Shown piece after piece: positions 48,331 through 57,891 of a stretch of DNA of 64,000 bases; positions within the stretch are counted from its first letter, which is position 1; each line of letters begins with the position of its first letter. The DNA is from Congeria kusceri. Lineage: Eukaryota > Mollusca > Bivalvia > Myida > Dreissenidae. The notes beneath the pieces were generated by a model. That model did not search any database. It saw nothing but the letters and a program-made list of their open reading frames with translations, and had not been told where the DNA came from. Both the position numbers and the translations under genes were made by a program. The stretch is from the NCBI GenBank assembly GCA_027627225.1, contig JAPFQT010000085.1:186001-250000 (forward strand), given 5' to 3'.

Positions 48331-49374
48331 TACATATAAATTAGTCTATAACAGTTATGTAAACAATACAAATGATAATTAATGAACCCTTAGCACAAAG
48401 TCATGTGCATGAAAACTTCCTTGTAACAGTGTCACATACATGTATCACAATAATGCACAATGTCATACAAATGTTAGGAACAAGAGGCACAAAGTGCCTG
48501 TATCGCTTCACTGGCTTATCAAGATCGGAGCGTCAAAAACGAAATATTATTAATAAAAGCCAAACATAAGACTTAACTTAAGATAGTTCTGGAATACAGC
48601 CCCAGCCTGTATATGTTTCCTAGTTTCAGCATTCTCATAGTACAAGCAAGCTGTAATCTGAAGTGGGATTCATGGGAGGAAACTAAACCACACTCCATCA
48701 AATGGTTCCTGATCGTGAGTTCTAATTACTTTTCAAACATCCCAGAGCAACTAATATCTGCTTTTCCAAGCAGTAAAATTGCTTTTCCAAGCAGTAAGAC
48801 TTAAGTATTACCCAATCATTTTTCAAATCATTGAAGGCTCATTGATAAAATTAAATTCATGAAATTGCATTACCCAATATATTTACATTAACTGATTGTT
48901 GGAAACACCCAAATTAAGTAAAACAACCATTACTGGCGCCACGCACGCGTGATGTGTCTTAACAGATGCATATGGAAGGAGTATTATTATATATTTTATG
49001 TTTCGAACACCAACTTGACATTGCCCAGTCGAACTGAGTATTGTATTGAACTATACGCTTTAAGAAAATGTAGTATTTCTGCTTTTGACAACACTTTTGA
49101 TGCGTATTAAAACAAAATATCATGCAATTAATGTTTGCTGATCCAAAATTTAACTGGTCGCAGAGTCAAAATTGAAATTTCTATGGCGTCTAGCTGGCAG
49201 TGCTCCAGACAAGCTTTTGAACTGGGGATAAATTTATGTGAAATTCTGAAAATTTGGAAGCAATTGTACACTCTCTCCAGAATTTTGGGGGGTAAATGTG
49301 CAATGTTTAGGATAATTGGTGATAAATTTACATCCAACAAACTTTAGACTATGTGGAACAAGAAATATCTATAA
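48331..49374. other. Intergenic stretch with one ACAAGA 5' end
   Basis: At 48480 ACAAGAGGCACAAAGTGCCT (hairpin AGGCAC/GTGCCT) is followed by GTATCGCTTCACTGGC, a diverged form of the TCGCTCACCTG terminus. No tandem core or 3' end follows, so it is a truncated or minimal copy. No gene is seen. Confidence 0.5.
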
Positions 49375-52211
49375 ACAAGAGGGCCATAATGGCCCTAGGT
49401 CGCTCACCTGATATCTATGCATGAAGTTTCATTAAAATATCTCAATAGGTATTCAAGTTATTGAGCGAAAACTGTTTTTCTATTTTGAGTAACAGATACC
49501 TTGACCTTGACCCCACCCACCACCACATATGTAAAGCAAGGTCTTGATATAAGGTATCTACGTATGAAGTTTCATTAAAATATCTCAAGGGGTTCTTAAG
49601 TTATTGAGTGTAAACCGTTTTTCTACTTTTAATAACAGTGACCTTGACCCCACCCACCCCATAAGCAAACCCAAGTGAGGTCTCGATATAAGATATGTGT
49701 ATTAAATTTCATTAAAATATCGCAATGCTTTCTCAAGTTATTGAGCGGAAACCGTTTTTCTATTTTCAGAAACAGTGACCTTGACCCTACCCAACCCATA
49801 TGCAATCCCAAGCAATGTCTCGATATCAGGTACTTATGTATTAAGTTTCATTAAAATAGCTCAAGTAACAGTGACCTTGACCCCACCCATCCCATATGCA
49901 ATCCCAATCCAGGTCTCAATATAATGTTTTAACCAAATACGAAACCTCTGGGCCTTGTGGTTTCAGAGAAGAATTTTAAAATCATTTTGCCATTTACGTC
50001 CATATTAACCATATGAGCCCCTGGGTGTGCCCAGCTTTGACCCCAGGGGCATCATTTAAACTATCTTTATAGAGGACCACTACACGATGTTACATACCAA
50101 ATATAAAACCTCTAGGCCTTGAACGTTGAGAGGAGAAAACTTTTAAAGTCATTTTGCTATTTAAGTCTATATAAACCATGTGACACCCGGGGTGTGGCCA
50201 GTTTTGACCCTAGGGGCATCACTTGAACAATCTTTGTAGAGGACCACTATACAAAGTTACATACCAAATATGAAACCTCTAGGCCTTGCAATTTCAGAGA
50301 AGAAGATTTTTAAAATCATTTTGCTATTTAAGTCTATATAAACCATGTAAGCCACTGGGTGTGGCCAGTTTTTGCCCTAGGGGCATCATTTGAACAATCT
50401 TTGTAGGGGACCACTATACAATGTTACATGCCAAATATGAAACCTCTGGGCCTTGCGGTTTCAGAGGAGATTTTTAAAGTCATTTTGCTATTCAAGTCTA
50501 TATAAACCATGTGACCCCCGGGGTGTGGCCAGTTTTCACTCCAGGGGCATCATTTGAACAATCTTTGTAGAGGACCACTATACAATGTTACATACCAAAT
50601 ATGAAACCTCTGGGCCTTGAGGTTTCAGAGATTTTTAAAGTCATTTTGCTATTCAAGTCTATTTAAACCTTGTTACCTCGGGGTGTTGCCAGTTTTGACC
50701 CAAGGGGCATCATTTGAACAATCTTTGTAGAGGACCACTATACAATGTTACATACCAAATATGAAACCTCTGGGCCTTGAGGTTTCAGAGAAGATTTTTA
50801 AAGTCATTTTGCTATTCAAGTCTATTTAAACCTTGTTACCTCGGGGTGTTGCCAGTTTTGACCCAAGGGGCATCATTTGAACAATCTTTGTAGAGGACCA
50901 CTATACAATGTTACATACCAAATATGAAACCTCTAGGCTTTGCGGTTTCAGAGAAGATTTTTTAAGTCATTTTGCTATTTAAGTCTATATAAACCATGTG
51001 AGCCACAGGGTGTGGCCAGTTTTGACACCAGGGGCATCATTTGAACAATCATTGTAGAGGACCACTATACAATGTTACATACCAAATATGAAGCCTCTTG
51101 GCCTTGCAGTTTCAGAGGAGATTTTTAAAGTCATTTTGCTATTTAAGTCTATATGTACCATGTGACCCCAGGGGTGTGGCCAGTTTTCACCCCAGGGGCA
51201 TCATTTGAACAATCTTTGTAGAGGACCACTATACAATGTACCATTCCAAATATAAAACCTCTGGGCCTTGCAGTTTCACAGAAAAAGATTTTTAAAGTCA
51301 TTTTGCTATTTAAGTCTATATTAACCATGTGAGCCCCAGGGTGTGGCCAGTTTTGACCCCAGGGGCATCATTTAAACAATCTTTGTAGAGGACCACTTTA
51401 CAATGTTACATACAATATATGAAACCTCTGGGCCCTGACGTTTCAGAGGAGATTTTAAAAGGCATTTTGCTATTCAAGTCTAAATAAACCATGTGACCTC
51501 TGGGGTGTGGCCAGTTTTGACCACAGGGGCATCATTTGAACAATCTTTGTAGAGGACCACTTTACAATGTTACATACAAAATACGAAACCTCTGGGCCTT
51601 GCGATTTCAGAGGAGAAGATTTTTAAAGTCATTTGCTATTCCAGTCCATATTTACCATGTGACCCCCGGGGTGTGGCCAGTTTTCACCCCACGGGCATCA
51701 TTTGAACAATCTTTGTAGAGGACCACTATACAATGTTATATACCAAATACGAAACCTCTGGGCACTGCGCTTTCAGAGGAGAAGATTTTTTAAGTCACTT
51801 TCGCTATACAAGTCTATATAAACCATGAGATCCCCAGGGCGTGGCCAGTTTTGGCCCCAGGGACATAGTTTGAACAATCTTTGTAGAGGACCACTAGAGG
51901 ATGTCACATATCAAATATGAAAGCTCCAAGCCTTGTGGTTTCAGAGAAGAAGATTTTTAAAGTTTTCAGTTTTTAAATCTATTTTTAGCTCTTGTGACCT
52001 ACATATGCAGCGGACCGGAACGATTTGAACAATTTTGAAAGAGGGTCACCCAAGGATCATTCCTGTGAAGTTTGGTGAAAATCTGTCCAGCGGTTTAGGA
52101 GATGTTCTTTGAATAAAAATGTTGACACGACGCACGACGGACGATGCACGACAGACAAAAGGCGATCCTAAAAGCTCACCATGAGCGCGTTATGCTCAGG
52201 TGAGCTAAAAA
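49375..52211 (+). mobile_element. ACAAGA-hairpin element with chimeric tandem core
   Basis: The 5' end ACAAGAGGGCCATAATGGCC is followed by CTAGGTCGCTCACCTG. The first ~520 bp of core (49400-49926) are units of the ATGYCCCCC family (TTATTGAGCGAAAAC, GTGACCTTGACCCCACCC). From about 49926 the core switches to about thirteen ~163-bp units of the GGTCGCTCACCTG family (GAGGACCACTATACAATG). The 3' end has CACGACGGACGATGCACGAC, then a 13-bp-stem hairpin (AGCTCACC-a-TGAGC with GCTCAGGTGAGCT, 52173-52206) and TAAAA. No transposase is present. Confidence 0.82.
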
Positions 52212-52702
52212 GATATTTGGCATATGTTGTAAATGTTTGTAAATAATGTAAATTGAATACCCAACATGAATATTTAAAACTGATGCATTATGTTGATTAG
52301 GTTTATAAACGAACAGGCTCATTTCTTCATAGATCGTTATTCTACACGCATTTAACATTATTTTTCGATATTATTTAAAATAAAATAATATTATTTTTCA
52401 ATATTATTTAAAATAAAATAAATAAGTAAATTTTCATCATCAAATAGCAAACTCATTTTTTCATGTGGCTAGCTCCTAAAACAGTAGTATGAAATGTTTC
52501 TACATTTAAAATAAATAAAAAGAATATAATTATTTCATGTCAAAGCAATGAACTGATGAACTATGCCATGTTTTAAATCAGTTCCACAGCCTGTGTGGAC
52601 TGTGCAGTTTTCTGTTTCTATGAAGTCTCTTCTAAACATAAATCCACTGTAGGCGGAAAGTGCCGTCCTGTATTAGCCTGTGCGGACTGCACAGGCTGCC
52701 AG
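52212..52702. other. AT-rich spacer and a truncated dispersed repeat
   Basis: Bases about 52640-52699 (GGCGGAAAGTGCCGTCCTGT, GCCTGTGCGGACTGCACAGG) form part of a hairpin-rich dispersed repeat, cut short where the hAT element begins. No gene is seen. Confidence 0.5.
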
Positions 52703-52800
52703 CAGACTTCGCCAAATGCGTCGGACCGTCGGACATGTCCGACATTTTTCACGTCGGTCCGACACTTTTTGCCATACCGTCGGTCCAGATGTCCGGTAAA
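52703..52800 (+). repeat. Left end and subterminal repeats of the hAT element
   Basis: Terminal CAGACTTCGCCAAA is followed by GTCGGACCGTCGGACATG, TCCGACATTTTTCACGTCGG and TCCGACAC in direct and inverted arrangement. Dense paired GTCGGAC/TCCGAC words are likely transposase-binding sites, by analogy with other hAT elements. Confidence 0.7.
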
Positions 52801-52900
52801 AATTTCTGTCTCATAACGTCCGATTTGATTCTTTAACCCATACCGGAAATTTGCAGAGTTGTCGTTTCGAACGAATCGCTAAATGTAACGTCGTATTTGA

Positions 52901-53774
52901 TTGGGCAGGTGCGTGCAAACAAACCAATCGTATTATTCGATACTTTTGTCTCTAAATTTTGTTTCAAGTACGGCGTCGCTTCGATACTTCGAAGGCGCTA
53001 AGCCTGGAAAAAAACGGAAACTAAGCGATGAAGAACGAAAAGAAAAAACTAAAGAGTATGAAAAGAACAGAAAAACTAGAAGATTTAATGAAAATTGGAA
53101 TACGAATAGAGAATGGTTAAATTTTAATAAGGAAAGTAACACAATGTCTTGCAATGTTTGCATTGAATTTTATAAGAATGACAGTCAACAAGAAAAGTCA
53201 AATGCCTTTATCAGTGGTTCTTCGAATTTCCGGGCATCGACGGTTGAAGACCATGAGCGGTCCAAAGTTCATATCAAGGCTTTTAATTGCATAACCAACA
53301 AAACGAAATCAGCTGATGAAATGCATCAGTCAGATGCAGGTAAGGCATTGATGTCTTTGAAAAAACCTGAGATAGACCGGCTGAAATTATTGTTCCGGAA
53401 TGCCCATGCTCTTGGGAAACATAACCGTCCCTTGACAGACTTTATGTGGCTATGTGAAATTGACCTTGCTAAAGATCTAGATGCTGGATCCACATACATT
53501 AATGATAGGGCTGCAGGAAAATTTGTTCATGCAATTGCAGAAGCTGAGAGGCATAAAATAACAAAATTAATGTCAAACAGCCCTTTCTTTGCCATCATGA
53601 TGGATGGGAGTACGGATATCGCCGGAGAAGAACAGGAAACCATATATGTCCGTTTTTCTTCAAAGGGGGTGGTCCATGAACATTTCTTGGATATTGGCAG
53701 TCCCAAATCTACCAAGTCAAAGGACTTGTTCGACCATGTGAGCAGTGTGTTGGACACAAACAAGATTAATCCAG
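52901..53774 (+). CDS. hAT exon 1: zinc finger and start of catalytic core
   Basis: A frame open from 52901 to the donor CCAG|GTAAAT (phase 1). It holds a basic stretch (GKKRKLSDEERKEK), the zinc finger with WNTNREWLNF and SSNFRASTVEDHE, then FFAIMMDGSTD with the likely first catalytic Asp. There is no ATG before the zinc finger, and an in-frame stop ends at 52900, so translation must begin in an unseen exon or the start has been lost. Confidence 0.75.
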
Positions 53775-53974
53775 GTAAATGCTTTCTAGATTTCTGTCAT
53801 TTAGGTTAAGTTATATTTGTAACAAATCACCAGGGCCAGTTAGCTCGGTCATATAAAGTTATTATAATTCTGTGGTTAAATAACGTTAATTACACATGCA
53901 TTTAAATTAATGAAAACAGTTTGATAATATTAGTCTAAGAATTGTTCTAATAATCTGAATGCTCTTGGTTGCAG

Positions 53975-54435
53975 ACAAAATGGTTGCCATGGGCAGCGAC
54001 GGGGCATCTAATATGGTAGGAACACGAACAGGTCTATCGACTCTCTTGAAGGAAAATGTAAACAAAGAACTTGTCAATGTGCACTGTCTTTGTCATAGAC
54101 TTGAATTGGCATTCAGAGACGTTGTGAAGAACCTAAAACTGTATGACAAACTTATGACTCTTCTCATTGGCTTGTATTATTACTACCATAGATCATACAA
54201 AAACAAACAAGGCCTGAAAGAAGCCATTGAAGCAATGAAAAAAGGTGTGAATCCCCCAAAGGTTACTGGAACAAGATGGCTCCCACACTTGTTAAGGGCA
54301 ATAGGAGCATTGCTGAAAACATTCAATGCATTCGAAGCTCATCTTTCAACTGCCAGTCATGAGAGTGCAAAGGGTGAAGGCTTCCTAAAGATGATGTATG
54401 ACAAGCAGTTAATGGTCTTTATCCTGTTTTTGCAG
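53975..54435 (+). CDS. hAT exon 2: second catalytic segment
   Basis: Acceptor GGTTGCAG|AC, donor TTGCAG|GTAAGG (phase 0). It reads DKMVAMGSDGASNMVGTRTG, HCLCHRLELAF and GTRWLPHLLRA, all standard hAT landmarks; the Asp of GSDGASN is the likely second catalytic residue. Confidence 0.8.
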
Positions 54436-54626
54436 GTAAGGATTTATTTAAACACCAATTATCTTAAATGTATTTTTTTTTCATTTCAAAGATATTAAAA
54501 GAGTTATAAAATTAAATATATACAGACTGTCAGAACAAACATAACAATGTAGGCATTAATTTTTGATAATTATTATATTTTTTATTAGGTTATGACTGTA
54601 CAATAACAATATGATTTTCTCCATAG

Positions 54627-54745
54627 GATGCACTTGAGCCTGCCATGCGTCTCTCACTGAGGTTACAGAAGCCAGGCATAACTCTTGCTGACAGTCTATG
54701 CTGGGTAGAGTCCACAGTCGAACTCCTGACAGACAAAAAAGAGAA
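54627..54745 (+). CDS. hAT exon 3
   Basis: Acceptor CTCCATAG|GATGC, donor GAGAA|GTATGG (phase 2). It encodes DALEPAMRLSLRLQKPGITL and SLCWVESTVELL. It is too short for long-frame detection but joins in phase on both sides. Confidence 0.7.
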
Positions 54746-54882
54746 GTATGGTTTAACTTTGAAATACTGATTTTATTTATAGGTTGCCCCTTTCTTATTG
54801 CTCATCCAAACAGCAGCCACATATTTACTTAACTTACCTGTGAATTAAGTAGATATCTAATTGGTATTTTTTTCCATTACAG

Positions 54883-54937
54883 CCGTAGAGTGAACCAAAT
54901 GATTACGTTATTGGTCACATTTAAATCTTCAAATGGA
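54883..54937 (+). CDS. hAT exon 4 (55 nt)
   Basis: Acceptor TTCCATTACAG|CCG, donor AATGGA|GTAAGT. It reads RRVNQMITLLVTFKSSNG and completes the split codon from the previous exon. Confidence 0.6.
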
Positions 54938-55131
54938 GTAAGTCCTGCAGTTGTTAGCGCTCATTTGGACTTATTCCGTTTAAGAGTTTAAATCTAACCA
55001 ATAACCTATACTTCAGTCTTAAATTGTGCAGTTTACTGCCTCGTGTAAGGGTAATATTGATAATGATTTCCATTTCACTTGACTGTTTTTTACATAAAAA
55101 AGCATTTATCAGGACCTGTGCAGCTGTACAG

Positions 55132-55330
55132 CAGCTCCTTGAAACAGGAATGTACAGTGGAGTAAGTCTTAAAGGGCCCACTCCTTCAACAGCTTTGGCC
55201 GATAAGATTCTGCAGGGGTTCGCCGATGCCATAAAAGAAAGGTTCCAGATAAAAGAACAGCATGTTCTTAAAGCTACCAAAATTCTCAATTTTGGAAACT
55301 GGCCTGAACCTGAAAGCATTGATATGAAAG
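55132..55330 (+). CDS. hAT exon 5
   Basis: The frame QLLETGMYSGVSLKGPTPST...NFGNWPEPES ends at donor ATGAAAG|GTGTTT (phase 1). The left boundary is chosen because CTGTACAG|CAG is the only AG that keeps the phase with exon 4; its pyrimidine tract is poor and the coding frame extends further upstream, so this join is the weakest in the model. Confidence 0.55.
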
Positions 55331-56385
55331 GTGTTTCTCGTTACAGTTACGAGACTGATCAAGCGTTGTCATTTTTCAAGTTTTGTTGTATATTTAATTT
55401 TGGACATGAAATTCACATTGCTACCAATTATGAAGAAACTGCGAGTGTTGTGTATTTCTTGACTGGCAAATGATTGTTCTTTAGAATGCTTGAATCATTA
55501 TATTTTCAAAGTTGTACTTTCAAAATATTTTGTAATGTTTTAACAATATGGAAGTATCAACATCTGCTACTCAAGAAATACTTGTCTTGACACATTTAGT
55601 TTCTCTTTTATTTGAAGTGTAGCAGCTGTGAGGTTTCATGTTCATTTTTTTTCAGTTTTGATTGTTGCTTTATATTTAATATTGTTACTACAGTTTGTTA
55701 GTTATCATCTGTTTAATAAACAGATGTAGGGAAATATCTAGGATCCCAAAAGGTACAGGGTGCTTCTAAAAAGGAGCAGGGTGGAAATTTTGACCAGGTT
55801 TTAACATGTTCTTGTTATTTGCTATATCCAGGATATCTATGAGTCAAATGCATGTAATTAAGAGTTTAAAGCTTATCTGGTTCATTTGTTATTAGATATA
55901 AGACAGAATTAAATAAAATTGGACAGATATTCATCATTTCTTTGTCAACCATCCCAAAGGGGCAGGAGGGGGGAACCAAAAAGGAGCAGAGTGCAACTCC
56001 CTCCTATTTCCCTCTAGATCTTTCCCTACAGATGATTTATTTGCAAAACTTTCAAAACACATATTTTGTGGCATATCCACCAACACATTTTAGACATTAA
56101 GATTAATACTTACTAAAACTCGGTCTTGATATTTAAAAAAAAATAATTGTACAATATGAAGCAAAGTAATATCAACTTGATATGACTTGATCTTTAAACC
56201 CTCTCCCCTCCAAAAAACACTCATTAAGTTAACTATTTTTTAAATTGTATTTTTATTAATATAAAACAAAATAAGTTAAGATTTAAAAATATCTTCACCA
56301 ACAAAACTAACACACCCCTTATGTAACAAAATATTTAGCATTTTATGTCTTTGTTAATGGCTTTTAATTTCACATCTGTCATCAG

Positions 56386-56532
56386 ACTATGGAAATGAAG
56401 AGGTGCAGCGAGTGTACAGCCATTTCACAGACACGCTTACAAGTGGACAGCCAGCTAAAGTGGACAGCCAGCTATATCGGAAGCAAGAGTGATAGATGAG
56501 TGGAGACTTCTCAAGAAACTAATCTCTCGAAA
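56386..56532 (+). CDS. hAT exon 6, frameshifted by a 17-bp duplication
   Basis: Acceptor TGTCATCAG|ACTATGG, donor TCTCGAAA|GTAAGC. It begins DYGNEEVQRVYSHF. AAGTGGACAGCCAGCTA occurs twice in tandem; after it the family-like frame (ARVIDEWRLLKKLISR) continues one frame over, while the original frame stops at TGA 56490-56492. Confidence 0.75.
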
Positions 56533-56710
56533 GTAAGCAAAAATAAAGATTTAGATTATTATCTTGGACTTAACCTAGTGAAGTTCAATATTAGTATTTG
56601 TTAAAGCAGAAATTAGAAACTATTTCTATCAACAATTATGCTCGTACAAAATTTGATTTTCAAATGTTTGAATTGAATATTATATCAATAAGTACTGCCT
56701 ACATTTTCAG

Positions 56711-56975
56711 ATATGACACCAAAGGCCTGATGTGGAGCACTGTGTTTCGAGAGAGTGATTCTGGTCTCAGCCTCATCATGCTGTTGATTGACTTGATGTT
56801 GACCATACCCTCTACAAGCGTTTCCTGCGAAACAGCCTTTTCGCAGATGAAACTTCTGAAGACCTGTAGGAGGTCACGACTAGGAACTTCAGTGCTAAAT
56901 GATCTGATGATGGTGAAGCTGCAGTCACCAGAAATAGCAGCCTTTCAACCTGACAGTGCCATAAACATATGGATG
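56711..56975 (+). CDS. hAT exon 7: dimerisation domain
   Basis: Acceptor CATTTTCAG|ATATG, donor TGGATG|GTAGGA (phase 0). It contains LIDLMLTIPSTSVSCETAFS and KTCRRSRLGTSVLNDLMM, the hAT C-terminal dimerisation motif; the Glu of SCETAFS is the expected third catalytic residue. Confidence 0.8.
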
Positions 56976-57111
56976 GTAGGACTTACATGTAAAATAAATT
57001 GTAATTCAATAGTTTAATCATAACAAACAAAAGCTTTCTACAATTTATTTCAAAGTCTATCAATAGCTTATTGATGTTCAGTTGATGTATTTATTTTGGC
57101 AATTATTTCAG

Positions 57112-57270
57112 GGATCTTCTCAGACTGGACGAAAACTGACATACAAGCGGGCCAAGAAAACAGCTGAAGAGCCTGTTGTTATACCACAAGGTGACGAAGT
57201 GTCGGAAGTGGGAACCCAGTCAGAACCCAATGAAGCAATAGTGGTTTCTAAGACTCAGACAGTGACATAG
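57112..57270 (+). CDS. hAT exon 8: C-terminal tail
   Basis: Acceptor ATTATTTCAG|GGATC. It reads GSSQTGRKLTYKRAKKTAEE and stops at TAG 57268-57270. An acidic open stretch in another frame continues to TAA at 57447-57449 (EEELMILCNKDIDIIDDE), which suggests a further small indel near 57250 or an alternative end. Confidence 0.55.
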   Translation, partial: GSSQTGRKLTYKRAKKTAEEPVVIPQGDEVSEVGTQSEPNEAIVVSKTQTVT

Positions 57271-57616
57271 AGGTGGGAGTCCCAGGACCCGTAGTTGCAC
57301 CAGTTGCTTCATCTTCCATGTACACCTCTATTGAGGAAGAACTTATGATTCTGTGCAACAAAGACATTGATATTATAGATGATGAGTGTTGTGACTTTCA
57401 AGATGAGGCTATGAATGAGCACAAATTAATGCTGTATATGCAAGAATAACTGCTGATCAATAGATTTTCAGCTTGTCGTGTTTAAGTGAAAATGGAACTT
57501 GCAATAAATAAATTAAATTGCAGAAAATTTGATCATATTTGGTACAATTCTTAAGCCATTTTTATTTTCCCGTTTTTAGATTAATTTATCTTTAAAATAG
57601 GAATTGAGAGTAATAT

Positions 57617-57891
57617 CTATCAGACCAATTTGTTTTTGTCAGACCAAAAAAATAGCATAGTGTAGGCAAATGTTTTATTGCTAGATTATGTCATTTTAAT
57701 AACAAATGACTTAATAGCATACACAGCTATTAATATTTGTTAACAATATTAAATGGAAGACATTATTTATGAGAAATTGTTATTTTTTTCTTTTTTCTTT
57801 TCGGTCTGACAAAAACCAATTTGGTCTCACACAATTTTCTGTCTTGTCAGACCGGATGTCTGACAGATTTTTTGGCCTTTCGCGAAGTCTG
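57617..57891 (+). repeat. Right end and subterminal repeats of the hAT element
   Basis: It contains ATCAGACCAATTTG, TTGTCAGACCAAAA, CGGTCTGACAAAAACC, TTGTCAGACCGGATGTCTGA and ends GCGAAGTCTG. This is the mirror of the left end with TCAGAC in place of TCGGAC. Confidence 0.7.

Larger units (their letters stand above)
52901..57270 (+). pseudogene. hAT transposase gene, multi-exon, with a frameshift
   Basis: Proposed exons: up to 53774 (5' limit unclear), 53975-54435, 54627-54745, 54883-54937, 55132-55330, 56386-56532, 56711-56975, 57112-57270. All junctions are GT/AG and phases agree, except that the sixth exon carries a 17-bp tandem duplication (56441-56457 and 56458-56474) that shifts the frame to a TGA at 56490-56492. 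The product has a TTF/BED-type zinc finger (CxxC at 53150/53159, HxxxxxH at 53252/53270), the MDGSTD catalytic-Asp motif near 53600, GSDGASNMVG, a CLCHRLELA helix, GTRWLPH and a hAT C-terminal dimerisation segment (SVSCETAFSQMK). It resembles ZNF862-like/C17orf113-like hAT proteins. No in-frame ATG precedes the zinc finger, so a first exon or start is missing from this model. Confidence 0.75.
52703..57891 (+). mobile_element. hAT-superfamily DNA transposon with intron-bearing transposase
   Basis: A 5.2-kb element bounded by CAGACTTCGCCAAA (52703-52716) and, on the other strand, CAGACTTCGCGAAA (57891-57878), matching at 13 of 14 positions. Just inside each end are clusters of (G/T)TCGGAC or GTCAGAC/GTCTGAC words (52720-52800; 57617-57660; 57800-57870), typical of hAT transposase-binding subterminal repeats. 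The gene between encodes a zinc finger, a hAT RNase-H-like core and a hAT dimerisation tail. The expected 8-bp target duplication is absent (GCTGCCAG left, TTTGTATT right), so one flank has probably been rearranged. Damage to the gene suggests recent decay. Confidence 0.8.
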
